From contig CM073201.1 in assembly GCA_037042915.1 (NCBI GenBank), forward strand, positions 1,922,001-1,986,000: DNA of 64,000 nt. Reading direction: 5' to 3'. The position numbers and the translations under genes were made by a program. Origin of the DNA: Auricularia sp. M13. Lineage: Eukaryota > Basidiomycota > Agaricomycetes > Auriculariales > Auriculariaceae. The notes below the pieces were generated by a model, which was given only the letters and a program-made list of their open reading frames with translations, searched no databases and had not been told where the DNA came from. Shown here one piece after another: positions 23,489 through 35,050 of the stretch (the first letter of the stretch is position 1; each line of letters starts with the position of its first letter).

Positions 23489-24862
23489 GAGGAAATGGAG
23501 AGGGAGATGAGCTGGATGAGAGCTGAGACCAGGTGGGTGTGGTGAATTTCTCGAGCAACATGTGCGGGCTTTTATGGGCCATCAGCCACAACGACTATTC
23601 TATCTGGAAGTATAAGTTGTCGCGCCAAACGACTAACCACCGTGCGTACGGCGCAGTGCCGAAATTGACTCAGTCGAGTTTACGGCCCAGCTAAAGATTC
23701 TGCGGGGACAGTTTCAACGTCGCTGTCGCACGATTGTCGTGATAAACACCACCTCAGGGTAAATCTCTGAGATCCCAAAGTCCGTCTTTGGAAGTACAAA
23801 CGTCGCGAGCCTTTGCCAGGTGTAACGAGTTCTAGTCTGCCATCGCACTGCGGACAAGTGGCGACGCTACCCGCAAGACATGAACCCGGGATTGCTGTGT
23901 CGAGCAATGGCGCTTTGGACCACAGGGCGGTGAAGCATGACGGGAAGAATTCTTCATCCAGGTGGTCATTGCACGATACAGCAAGGCAGCCGCTACCAGG
24001 AGGATAGCGTGGTAGCGTTGGAGAAGCCCTGCAAAACACAGCAGAAGCCGCAGATCGCGGGCAGTAGTTCCCGCTGCGTCGTGCAACATGGCCGACTGGA
24101 TCGCCCGGAGTAGCCAGCAGAGTGTCAAAATAGTAAATAAAGTAAGATCACTAAACCCCCGTGACGTGCCCTCGCCTTGGCGCATCCGACGCATTTTCTG
24201 TCCTTATTGAGGCCGTCGAGTGAGGATCTGATCGCATGCCGCCATCCGGGCTCGAAGGATCAATGAAAAACAATGAGTTTGTTGGGAGCGAGTTCCCCAT
24301 GAAATCAATGTAGGCACCGTTCCATTAGTCGCGGTTCCAAAAGGCTGCAGTGCTTTTTTTCCAGCGGAGGATAGCTCATGCTGTCATTGAGATTCACGCG
24401 GAAGGATTGCAGACCGTGCAGGGTACGGCAAAGCCAGGGTACGCTCCGAACTAGACGCAGTGACGCTTCTGGCAGGCGATAGCATACCGCGCTACCATGC
24501 ATAGAAGATCCCGCTACACTGTCGAGCGATGAAGGAAGTCAGCACTCTCGAGTGCTCCAGTTCCGCAGCGGTCGCTGGGCCAATTGTTTATGCGCCCATC
24601 GGCGAAAAATGAGGATCCAACGAGCGCGCGGACACCCATTGCGATGCGCCGCAAATATCGGTTGTCTATCGGTGCCAGTGGGCCGAGGGCAGCACGAGTC
24701 CCAATATTGGCAGCAGAGCAAGCAAGCAAGCCAGGCGCAGTACAGACAAGGTTAAAGCGTCAATTTGCGAGTTGGTCGGGGGTAGGAATGAGCGGCGGAC
24801 TCGGAGTTTGACTGATCCCTTGGTTGTTTCGCCTCGGCCGCGACGTGCAATCTTGCGAACAT
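23489..24862. other. Divergent intergenic region
   Basis: A 1.37-kb region between the leftward zinc-finger gene and the rightward DNA ligase gene. Open frames on the minus strand at 23680-24194 lack conserved motifs and splice support. I see no supported gene. Confidence 0.35.
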
Positions 24863-27800
24863 ATGGCACCTAAACGTCCTCTGGCACATGCAACCACCCC
24901 TAGCCCCAAAAAGGCCAAGAAATCTTCACAGCTCAAGCTCGACGGGTTTTTCAGTTCGCCAGGGCGAAGCGCCGGCGCCACAGCGTCAGAGGGGAAGGAT
25001 AGAGAGGTCATCGTCCTCGACGACGCGGACGACGGTGACGCTGAGCTTGCGGCGAGGCTTGCTAAAGAGGATGGTATCGATATCGACGTTGTTCGCCGCC
25101 TGGAGCAAGAATGGGCAGCGAATACTAACGGCGGCGTACCGCCTCCGCCTCCACTCGACACACAGTCCACGACTGAGCATTTCATCACGCCTCCTGTTTC
25201 ATTAGCATCGCCTGAACGCGTCTCTCGTGCACCACCCGCAGGCGCGACCATTTTCAGCAACACTCCGCGTGCAGAGTTCGACTGGCCCAATTTATCTCAG
25301 GATCCACTGCTGTTTCCGAGCGCTTTCTGTCCTTGGCGCGCAAATAGTACCCAGGCACCGTATTCCTTCCTGGCTCATACGCTGTCTACTCTCTCATCCA
25401 CGCGCTCACGAATATTGATACTCAACACGCTGACGAATGCTATCCGACTCCTCACTGCGCACGACCCGACGTCCTTGTTACCGGCCGTATATCTGCTATC
25501 GAACGGCCTTTCTCCAGTCTATTTGCCTGTACCCGAACTCGGGATTGGCCCTGCTGTCATCACAAAGGCTCTTCAGCACGTTTCAGGGCTCTCTAATGCC
25601 GCCATCCGCCAGCTCTATACTCAGACAGGAGACCCCGGAGACGTTGCGTTCGCAGCCAAATCTTCGATACGGACGTTGATAGCGCACGCACCTCTAACGA
25701 TTTGTGGCGTGTACAAATCTTTGCTCCAAATCGCCAACGCCCAAGGCCAGGGTTCTGCGAAAACAAAGCAGTCCATCGTAGAGAAACTCCTAGTGGCCGC
25801 ACATGGAGAAGAAGCTCGTTACATCGTTCGTACCTTGGGCCAGAACCTCCGAGTGGGTGCTGTTAGAACCACGATACTGACAGCACTCGCTCGAGCAATG
25901 GTCCTCGAGCGACCTCCCGGCGTCGAAGTTCCTGCCGGATCCGATCTTTACGTCGACTCTGCACTTCGCCAGAGGATATGTGCGTCAAAGGTGTCTGGGA
26001 AGAAGAAACTCGACACTCAGGACGAGGAGGCACAGCAGCTTGCGACATCGCGCTTTTCCAGGGCCGAGGCACTAATGCGTCAGGTCTTTGCTCGCCATCC
26101 AAATTATGGCCATATCGTGGATGCATTGCTCAAACATGGGATTGAGCGATTGGCTGAACATGTCCAGCTAGAAGTCGGTGCGTCATCATAACCAAACCCG
26201 GTCAGGCACTGAGCTCGATGAACGGCTTCAGGCGTTCCCCTCCATGCTGCCTTAGGCCGGCCAGATCGCTCGATGAAGTCTACGACCGCCTCGGAGATGC
26301 TGCGTTCGCAGCGGAGGTATGAGAGGCGTGTACGCTTTTATTCTAGCCTTATCATTGACTCTCAAGGCAGATGAAGCTTGATGGGCAACGCGGCCAAATC
26401 CATGCGTCTCGCGGACTCGATTCCCGGCTCACCGTCAGAATCTTCAGTAGACACTTGGAGGACATGACCGACAAGGTGATTAATCCTCAGCAGCGATCTA
26501 TTCGGCAGCTGAGGGCCGCCTAGTACCCTGACATATGCTCCCTCGTGGAACATATCTTCGACGGTCGTCCCAATCTAACGTCTTTGATCATCGACTCGGA
26601 AATCGTAGCGGTAGACAAGAAGACAAATGCGTTGCGCTCTTTCCAAGAATTATCCAACCGTGCCAGAAAAAATGTTCAATTGTCGGACGTGAAGGTGGCC
26701 GTCTGCGTCTACGCTTTTGATTTAATGTACCTAAATGGAGAGGTGCGCCAGACATTTCTTTTGTTTAGTTCGCATGTATACAAATGACATGTTGTTCTAG
26801 GTGCTTATCCAAGAACCTTTCCGACGTCGGCGGGAGTTGTTGCGTGCAAATCTCCCGCCATTCGTGCCCTCAGACGAGTATTCAGCTCGCTTCGACCACA
26901 TGGCTAGCTGTGAAAGCACTGAAGGCCGCGAGGCCGTGGAAGAGTTTTGGAATCAGGCACTCGAGCTGAAGACGGAAGGGTTAATGGTCAAGGCAAGCAA
27001 CTCGATGACATTATCTTCTGAATCCTTTCTCACGCCCATTCCCACGCTCATTATCCACAGCTTCTGGACCACACCAGCGTCATAGAAGAAGAGTCTATCA
27101 AAGCTGGCACGACCAAATCGACTAGAAGGAAGCCTCTGCCGGCGTCTTACGAGCCAGGTACGTTCTCAGATCTGCAAACAGCCGGGTCGCCGGCCACATG
27201 GAGCCACGTGCTGAAGCCTTTCCAGATAAGAGAACCTTCTCATGGATCAAGCTGAAGCGCGACTACGTGATTGGGCTTGGGGATAGCTTGGACCTCGTAC
27301 GTACTACTCGACTGGCGCCGCGAACCATGCGCGTATGTGCTGATTGAGCGGGTCGAAGGTGCCCGTGGGTGCATGGCATGGCAATGGCCGCAAGGCCCGC
27401 TGGTGGTCGCCTATCCTGCTGGCCTGTTACGATTCGGCCAAAGGCCAGTTTGTCGGCGTATGCAAGTGCATGAGCGGTGCGTGTCACCGACGCGGCGTAC
27501 GATTCGGTAGTCCGGTGGCCGCTGATACATTTTTCCAACATTTGTTAGGCTTTACGGACGCCTTCTACAAGGTAAAGGCGTGGTGTTGCTGGAAATTTCC
27601 TTTCCTCCAGCTGACTGACGGCGTTTAGGGGCTGAGCGAACGCTATCCCGACACCGACAACTCAGCCACCAGTAGCCGAACGTCGCTCTGGAATGTTGAG
27701 ACGGGAGGTGCGTTCGGCAAGGCGCTGCGCGACGGCCCTATCCTGATCGTTCCACAAGGTTTGCGACCCGAAGTGTACTTCAAGCCAAGCGAGGTGTGGG

Positions 27801-28131
27801 AAATCAAAGGCGCCGAGTACGTCTCCCGCTGCCATCGGTCCAGGCGCACCTAGCTCTGCGTCTCGTCTGATGCATTTTCAGTATAACTCTCAGTCCGGTC
27901 TCCGTCGCCGCGTATGGACGCGTGACGCAGGGACGTGGCTTGAGTCTCCGGTTTCCGCGCTTCATCCGCCTGCGAGATGACAAATCCGTCGAGCAGGCAA
28001 GCGAGCCCGAGATGCTCGTCAAAATGTGGAAGTCCCAGGAACGGACCACGAAGGGTGGCGCCGACGAGGGAGATCTTGTGGACGTTGACTTTGAAGAGGA
28101 CATCGAAGACGAGGAAGACGACGACATTTGA
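24863..28131 (+). CDS. CDC9: ATP-dependent DNA ligase I
   Basis: A long gene of about eight exons covering a whole eukaryotic ligase I. The N-terminus carries a PCNA-binding PIP box, QLKLDGFF (Q-x-x-L-x-x-F-F), at residues of about 25-32. Then come the DNA-binding domain, the nucleotidyltransferase domain with the catalytic lysine in EMKLDGQR, the IDSEIVAVD and EGLMVK motifs, and WIKLKRDYV. The OB-fold domain follows (VPVGAWHGNGRK, then SLRFPRFIRLRDD) and an acidic C-terminus. It joins Okazaki fragments and seals repair nicks. The start at 24863 is the first ATG; an upstream in-frame TTG was not used. One spot (about 26240-26275), between GVPLHAALG and SLDEVYDRL, needs a one-base frame change. 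All catalytic motifs are intact. Confidence 0.95.
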
Positions 28132-28345
28132 GAATGACCGCCAGCATTCCTTCCGTATTTCTCTAGTGTGCACTCTTGTGGCATCTGTGCATTACCCCGA
28201 AGCAGCTCGTTTTGGACATCCCGGCCCTTGTACCCTGAGACCTCTGACGTCTGTGCCGGAACGGGCGATGACAAGGAATCTGGGATGCTTGATGTGGGCT
28301 ACGATTTTATCAGATAAGACCGCTGGCTGGATCCCGGAGGCCCGG

Positions 28346-28352
28346 TATATAG
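28346..28352 (+). promoter_or_regulatory. TATA-like box before the CREG-type gene
   Basis: The TATATAG sequence lies 32 bp before the predicted start codon. That would imply a very short 5' leader or a downstream start. Function not tested. Confidence 0.3.
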
Positions 28353-28383
28353 TGTGCGCTAAACAGGCACAAACGCGGTGACA

Positions 28384-29311
28384 ATGAAGCTCTCTTCAAC
28401 TACCGTCGTCTTTCGTGCGAGCGTTGTCGCGGCGGCGATTGCGCGAGAGACTGTGGAAGATGCTGGTGCGGGAATCGAGCGTTGGATGGGCAGGGCGTGG
28501 GATCTGACCGCCCCGATCGCCAGCACGACTGGCGCGCGAGCTGGTGGCGAGCACTGGTATCGGCACGCTTGCCACTGTCTTTGCCGACGACCATGCCACG
28601 CTGGCAGGTGCGATGGCCGGCGTGTATCGGGCGGGCGACTGACTGATTGGCGTTCCAGGGCAGAGCCTCGCGCTCATGGAGTACTATTCGGCCAGGTGCG
28701 CGCGCCGGCGTGGCTAATACAGCGTTTTGGGCCGAGCGTTGAGCCGCCGTTAGCTGCTACCAGAACGGCAGCCTGGCCCTTGTGTTCCTGCCCATCTCGC
28801 AGAATTCGCGCAACATCCTCAGGTCGCCGACGAACGCGGCAACCATCACCGTGGCGTCGACGCCGGCCGCGGCCGCGAACGCACGCGTGGCCCTCGTGGG
28901 CAACGTCACTGTGACCCAGCACTTGGACGCGGCTGCGGCGGGTGCTCTCGAGAAGTGCTACACGGAGGCGCACCCTGACTCTGCAGCGTGGCTGCCAGGC
29001 CGGCCGGACGCGCCTCACCGGGTCTGCCGCGCCGCCTCCGTTGTTCCTGGCACCTGTGCTGACGGGCTCTTGCGCAGGCATATTGGGCACGATTCGACCC
29101 GCATTCCGTGTATTACGTCGGCGGGTTTGGCGAGTGAGTCTCAGCGGTGCTGGTGCTGCTGCGCACTGGCAACCGCGGTTGCCACGGGAGTGCTGATAGC
29201 CTTGCCAGCGTGCACTACATCGGGTACATTCCACTGGAATTGTATCAGAGCAGCGGGCCCGCCGTGCGCAGCGAACGGGTCATTGGCGGAAGGCTGAGGG
29301 TGCAGGTGTAG
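28384..29311 (+). CDS. CREG-type protein with split-barrel FMN-binding fold, secreted or membrane-anchored
   Basis: Multi-exon gene of about 230 residues. The N-terminus MKLSSTTVVFRASVVAAAIA looks like a signal peptide. Following exons give REL-AST-IGTLATVF, then LVFLPISQNSRNIL, ATITVAST, ARVALVGNVT, then CYTEAHPDSAAWLPG. After another intron come FDPHSVYYVGGFGD and the C-terminal IGYIPLELYQ. This order matches the CREG family (cellular repressor of E1A-stimulated genes) and its fungal relatives in the PNPOx-like split-barrel superfamily. CREG proteins themselves do not oxidise pyridoxamine, so no enzyme activity is assigned. Exon joins at 28500-28740 are the least certain; the final join (GTGAGT...GCCAG at about 29130-29207) is clean. 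Confidence 0.72.
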
Positions 29312-29437
29312 GCGGTGGGAAGCAGATTGATTTCACGTTGAACGCGGTGCAATTTTTGTTGCGATGTAATCACCAGAGCACAGATCCAGAAGTCCAAGTA
29401 ATCCCAGCTGTCGCTAGGCTCTTTCCAGTGACCATCG

Positions 29438-31065
29438 ATGTCGTCCATCTCGCTCGCCCACTCCTCCTCGTCGTCGCGGCCGCGGCCCAAGGGCGGCCGG
29501 CCGCAGGTCTCGATAATTACGGCTCCGACGCCGACCTTGGACCCCGCCAGCCCGCCGCCAGCGAACATGTCCGTCGCGCCGCTGAGGATCCAGAAGAAAG
29601 GCGCGCCGGGCCCGCCGGGCCTGCCGTCGCTCTCGCTCGCCATCCCCGACCCGGCGTCGCGCCCGACGACGCCCGGCCTCAAGTTGCAGATCCCGCTCGG
29701 CGCCGCTAAGGCCCCCGCCGTCGGCGCGCCCGACGACTCGCCCGAAGAGTCCTACTACGGCCGCCTGCCCGCCGCCCTCGACGACAAGCTCACGCTCAAA
29801 CCCGTTACCGTCATCCATTCGTCGTCCAAGGACACCTTCGACCAGCTCAAGGATGTCATCCGCGACCTCACCTCTGTCTCGCTCGACGACGCGCCCAAGA
29901 ACGGCGCCGACGGCGACGAGGCGAGCCTCATTGGCAGCATCGGCCAGCGTGAGTACAACGACGATGTGCTCGAGGAGCTCGCCCGCCTCGGCGAAGGCGC
30001 AGGCGGCGCTGTGCACAAGGTCCGCGACACGCGCACGGGTGAGATCCTGGCCTGCAAGACGATCCCAACCCGCACGACGCCGGCTCGCCAGGTGCTGCGC
30101 GAGCTGCAGTTCCTCAAGGGCTCCGTCCACGACAACATCATCACCTTCTACGGCGCCTACATGTCGCCCTCCTCGTCCGAGGTCAAGGTCGTCACAGAGG
30201 TCTGCGAGGGCGGCAGCCTCGAGGCCATCGGCAAGAAGGTCATTGAGCTCAACGCCGCCTCCAGCGAGAAGGTTATCGGCAAGCTCGCTGAAGGGGTATG
30301 CTCCCCAGTCCCATCGATCCCCCGTCCTCCCTTGACTGACTGGCCCAGATTTTGCAAGGGCTTGCCTATTTGCATAGCAAGCAGATCATTCACCGCGACA
30401 TCAAGCCGTCCAACGTCCTTCTCACCCGGCAGGGCGTCGTCAAGCTCTGCGACTTTGGCGTCTCCGGCACGCTCGTCGGTTCTATCGCCGAGACCTTCAC
30501 TGGAACTCAATACTACATGGCTGTTCGCAACGCCGCCCCGTTTCTGACTAAATCATCGCGCTGATGCATGCCTCGCAGCCCGAGCGCATCTTGGGACAGC
30601 CTTACACAATTCGGTCTGACGTGTGGTCGACGGGCCTGACGCTGCTCGAGCTTGCGCAGAAACGGTTCCCGTACCCTCACAACCTGGGCCCGATCGATTT
30701 GATACAACGCATTGTGAACGACGAGGTAGGCACCAATTTCACAACGGCATTTTCGCACGGTTGCCATGCTCACGTCGCGCCCTTGCCATGCAGCCGCCGA
30801 AGCTGGAGGACGACCCGAACGCGACACCTCCGCAGACATGGAGTCCGGGCATCAAAGACTTCTTCCGCGTAACGTGCGTGTTGCACACGGTCGCCCCCAG
30901 CGCACACGTGCTCATCATCATTGCAGCCTCACGGTCGACTCGGAGAAGCGCCCGACGCCCAAAGAAATGCTGACCCATTTCTGGGTGGTCGACAGCATGA
31001 CCAGGCGGCCCAACATGGCCAGGTGGATTGCGGAGCTCTGGGGCTTCCCGCCGCCGCCCAAGTAG
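29438..31065 (+). CDS. MAP kinase kinase, MKK1/2-like (cell-wall integrity type)
   Basis: About 500 residues from five exons. A Pro/Ser-rich N-terminus is followed by the kinase domain: loop LGEGAGGAV, catalytic lysine in LACKTI, catalytic loop [18 protein letters not shown], and activation loop [17 protein letters not shown]. The two phosphorylation sites fit the MAPKK S-x3-S/T pattern. Then come [14 protein letters not shown], a late RPTPKEML block and a C-terminal [11 protein letters not shown]. The TFTGT-YYMAPERI and LTLLELA-KRFP signatures resemble yeast Mkk1/2 (cell-wall integrity pathway) more than Ste7 or Pbs2; assignment to that branch is inference. A (TCAG)7 microsatellite lies in the probable 3' UTR. 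Confidence 0.92.
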
Positions 31066-31452
31066 ACAACCCTTCATATTCCCCCCATTTTCCTTGATAT
31101 CCCTCTCAGTCAGTCAGTCAGTCAGTCAGTCAGCCACAGGCTCATCTCATCTCCCAACACATACGCACTCCCCCACAATGAATGGATCTACCTGCTGTCA
31201 CGTCTTGTCTGTCTTCTTGCTCATCTTTTTTTCGTGTGCTCTGCCCCCCTGGATGTGTCTCTGTGTGTTCTGATTACGAAGGCTTGCTGGCGTGTGCGCA
31301 AAAGTGCTGTGTACATATTTCTTGCACACACAACGCGCTATGTACGCGTCCATTGCGCACGCTCTATCCCCGATGGTTCTGATGTAACGTGCGGGGGGTA
31401 TGTGGCGCGCAGGGTTGGCGGACAATCGTTCCCAATCCTGCTCTGTGCAACC
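31066..31452. other. Intergenic, MKK 3' UTR and GST promoter
   Basis: About 390 bp with no gene. It contains the (TCAG)7 tract at 31106-31133 and several pyrimidine-rich runs. Confidence 0.4.
31106..31133 (+). repeat. (TCAG)7 microsatellite
   Basis: Seven perfect tandem copies of the tetranucleotide, just downstream of the MAP kinase kinase stop codon and probably within its 3' UTR. Confidence 0.95.
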
Positions 31453-32473
31453 ATGTCGTATACGCTGTTCCACGCGAATGCTGCAGGATCCGTCGTCCCT
31501 CAGATATTGCTGCGTCTGCTGAATATCACGCACGAGGTCATTGAGCTGGACTGGGAGGAGACGACGGCGCGCAAGGACTCGCCTAAGCTCCAACGGCTGC
31601 TCAAGGTGACGATTCCCCCTATCGCTACGCTTTATGCGCTGACATCGCCGCTCCCGATCGCAAGGCCAACCCGCTGGCGCAGTTTCCTACACTGCTGACT
31701 CCCGATGGCACGGTCATTACAGAGATGACCGCGATGCTTCTGTGTTCGTACATAGATTAGAACTTGGGATCGTCAATCGCGTGCTGATCGTGCATAATCG
31801 CGTAGATCTCGTCAAAATGCATGGGGATGGCACACCTTGGGCGTTGGATGGCCTGACGCCTGCGCAGCTCGCTGGCTTTTATCGCTTCATGGTGAGCGAG
31901 AATCCGAGCTTGCCCAATGGTCATGTTGATTGGCGCGAACTTGCAGGTCTTCGTGCCCGCCGTTGTGTACCCTGTCGTCACGTTTCTCGACTTCCCAGAG
32001 CGGTATATCATCGTTCCTGAGGGAAAGGAAGAGGAGGGCAAGCAAGCAAGGGAGTGAGCACCTTTCTTCGGATACTTGGCTCGCGACCGACATGCTCATG
32101 CGCTCAGGTGGATAGAGGCCGCGGGAAAGAAGAAGCAAGCAGAGGTGTACCAAATGCTTGAAGACATCATACGCGATTTCAACGAGAAGGAATACGGCGC
32201 AAACGCCAGCACGAGCAAGTTCGCCCTCGGCACGCCCAAGCCCACCGTCCTGGACATCATGCTGAGCATCGTCGTGCATTGGGCTCCACGTCCTCGGTGA
32301 GCACGAAAGCAAATGATACGCTGTTACTGACTGAGACGTGCTGGCACAGCCCGCAATGGATCGAGGAGAAATGCCCGCGTCTCTTCCACATTGCGAAGGA
32401 AACGCTCAACCTGCCGGGCATCGTCGAAACCGTCAGGGAGAACAAAATGGACCAATTCGTCAGTCTTGAATGA
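31453..32473 (+). CDS. Glutathione S-transferase-like protein
   Basis: A multi-exon gene of about 240 residues starting MSYTLFHANAAGSVVPQ. The thioredoxin-like N-domain shows LLRLLNITHEVIELDWEE, then across an intron NPLAQFPTLLTPDGTVITE, with the cis-proline and the ITE motif placed as in GSTs (typically P-x-L...E-S). The C-terminal helical domain includes a Trp-rich stretch (HGDGTPWALDGLTPAQLAGF), a region YPVVTFLDFPERYI and a final helix ending DQFVSLE. The usual N-terminal catalytic Ser/Tyr region reads HANAAGS. It probably conjugates glutathione to electrophiles in the cytosol; the exact class is not assignable. Exon joins at 31740-31820 and 32040-32120 were inferred from splice signals. 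Confidence 0.74.
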
Positions 32474-32679
32474 ATGACCTGACCAGTCCCACACGAACAA
32501 TCCACAATATGGGTGTACAGTATCGTCTGAACACGAATTTCAACGAACACAACTTTCAACGTCGGAACAGGGACCGAGTGCCCGGCGCCGCGCACCGGCT
32601 GTCAGTTTTGCGAATCCCGCATGCGGCAATCCGCGCAACTCTGACGCGAACTGCTGCGTGCTCAGTGCCTCAGAGTTCA

Positions 32680-34857
32680 ATGCGCGCCCTCGGAGTCCTT
32701 GCTCTATTGGCAACAGCGACGAGCGCCGCGAAGAGGGACGATCATCTCATCAGGTCATCGGCGTTGAACTGGGAGAACTCCAACGATGCCCAGAAAGTCG
32801 GCAATTCTTACGCAGGCCACATCCAAGTGCGCAAGACAGCCTCGTACGAGGCCGGTCTCTTCTACTGGTATTTCCGCGCGGAGACCAACCCAGACAAAGC
32901 GCCTCTCGTCGTGTACGCACAAGCGTAGCTTCGCACTCGTTCGATTGCTCATTACGCATATTCGCAGTTGGATTCAGGGAGGCCCTGGCGGTTCGTCCAT
33001 TCAGGCTGGCTTATTCTGTGAAATGGGCCCTCTGCGCGTCAAAGAGAACGCTGGTCATCCCGACAAGACGTTTACACTGCGCCGAAACCCCCACAGTTGG
33101 ACAACCAAATATAATATGATCTTTCTTGACCAGCCCGGTATGCATGAGGAGCCACCAGCCTACGACTGCGAACTGCTAACGCGCTTCTATCCAGTTGGTA
33201 CAGGATTCAGTGCGCGGCACTCTGAGACGATACCCGCCATGGTGAACTGACAGGCATCGACAGGCTACGTGAATCCTCCAGCGCAGACGGCTATGGACGA
33301 CAAGCTGCAGCGGTTTTGGAAGGACTATCTTCTCAATGGTCGCACGCGTGTTCAGCCTCACAATGCGTCGTCGTTCCAGTTTGTCGATCAGACCACCCAT
33401 GCCTCAGCACCGGTGCCAGAGGAAGACACAGACTTTGTTCAGGGTTATGCAGCGAACGAGGCCGGAGTGAGCGATGCACACAACGTGGTGCGGAATGGCG
33501 CTCATGGCAATTTTAGGTTTCGAAGGACTTCATCACCTTCATCCTCGAATTTACAAGATCTTCCCTGAAACGAAGAACCTGTCCCTTCATCTCACTTCGG
33601 AAAGTTACGGAGGTCAGCAATGGCACTCTACTATGCATCCTAGACTTATGCTGCTGTTCAGGCAAATACGTGCCCGAAATCGCGGCCGCCATTGCAAAAC
33701 ACAACGATAATGCGTCGGACGACAAGCAGAAGATCCCACTCACAACGCTCGCCATTGGCAACCAGTGGTGCATACCTTCTCGCCTCTTCCGTTTCACCAT
33801 GAGCCTCATGATTCGTGTTCTAGGACAGATCCCGACACCCAGATCCAGGTCCACCCCGACCATTGTATTTATCGCACTCTCTGCTCCACCACGCCCCCGT
33901 ACTGACAGGATTACCGCCTGGCTTCAGTCCTCCAGATCGGCTTAATCGACGATGTGCAGGCTGAGCTCCTGAAAGCACCCATCCAAGCTGCACGGCAGGC
34001 TATCAAGCGGCAGGACTGGATGGGCGGGCTCGCCGCCCGCTCGGAGATGTTCGAGATGCTCGCTGCGTTCACCGGCGGTATCAACTGGTATGACTTCCGC
34101 CTCGGCAACCAGGCGCTCCCCGTGGACGCCATCGAGCGGTATCTGCTTCAGCCGTGCGTACTCTATCTCACTACGGTGATCATTTGGATAGAGTTGATGT
34201 TTATGTGTGTGCGTGCAGTGACACGCAAAAACTTCTGCATGCGGACGCGAAGCAGTTCGGCACCGACCCCGCGGTGTTCATGAGCCTTGCTACCGACAAC
34301 ATGAAGACCACGCTGCCGCTGTTCCCGGACCTGCTCAAGCGTTACAAGGTTTTGCTGTATCAGGGCCATGCGGATCTGCGGGATGGAGTTGTGTGAGTCG
34401 TCCATCCGCGCTGCGACTCTCGATCTTCGCTGAAACAGATGGTGCAGCTCGAACAGCAGATGGTAAGCGGCTCCGCACATAGACCGTGCACAAATCAAGA
34501 CTCATATGCACTGTGCAGGATCGAGGCGATTGATTGGCCAGGACGCGTGCGCTTCAAGTACGCTCCACGCCTGGCAAGTCGTCTCCTCCTTTCATCGTCA
34601 CGCGAGAAGCTTATCGAACGCGGTCTTTTTGCAGGTTTGGACGTCAAGCGAGGGGCTCCTGCAAGGCTACGCGACACAGTATGCAAACCTGACGCGGGTG
34701 GTGCTTCTGGTGCCGCACATTTCCTTCTCCCGGATGTGCAGCCCGACTGAGCGTGGCACAGGGATGCGGCCATCTAGCGCCAGCGGACGACGGGTGCCCT
34801 GCATCGAGTCTGGAGATGATCACTCGGCACATAGACCAGGACGTTTTCCTGCACTGA
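32680..34857 (+). CDS. Serine carboxypeptidase (peptidase family S10)
   Basis: About eleven exons, secreted or vacuolar. The signal peptide is MRALGVLALLATATSAAKR. Family blocks: IQGGPGGSSIQAGLF (oxyanion region), NMIFLDQPVGTGFS across an intron, TSESYGGKYVPE containing the catalytic serine, LYQGHADLRDG with the catalytic aspartate, and near the C-terminus GCGHLAPAD with the catalytic histidine. The His motif is only in frame after a GTGCCG...CACAG splice (34707-34759), which confirms the model. The enzyme removes C-terminal residues at acidic pH. The protein ends DVFLH at 34857. It is convergent with the KRE6-like stub; the two stop codons lie about 190 bp apart. Confidence 0.92.
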
Positions 34858-35050
34858 GCCTGGGTGCATTCGCTGCCCACCCGTTCCATTGGATTGACGC
34901 TGTGTACGTATGTGTAACCGAGAACCAGACAGGAAAGGATGGCAGGAAGGAATACAAAGGAATTAGGAACCAATCCGTTTGTCCGTGCGTGAAGGCAAAG
35001 GAAGATACATCAGTAGCAGGTGCAGAGCATGGGCGTGAAAAGGGTCATGG

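Noticed and set aside
23680-24194. Possible gene in the zinc-finger/ligase gap
   Set aside because: Two overlapping frames contain a Cys pair and a hydrophobic stretch, but no signal peptide, domain or consistent splice sites.
29414-30130. A 238-codon antisense frame in the MAP kinase kinase
   Set aside because: Antisense to a well-supported kinase, Arg/Gly/Val rich, typical of codon-biased GC-rich DNA.
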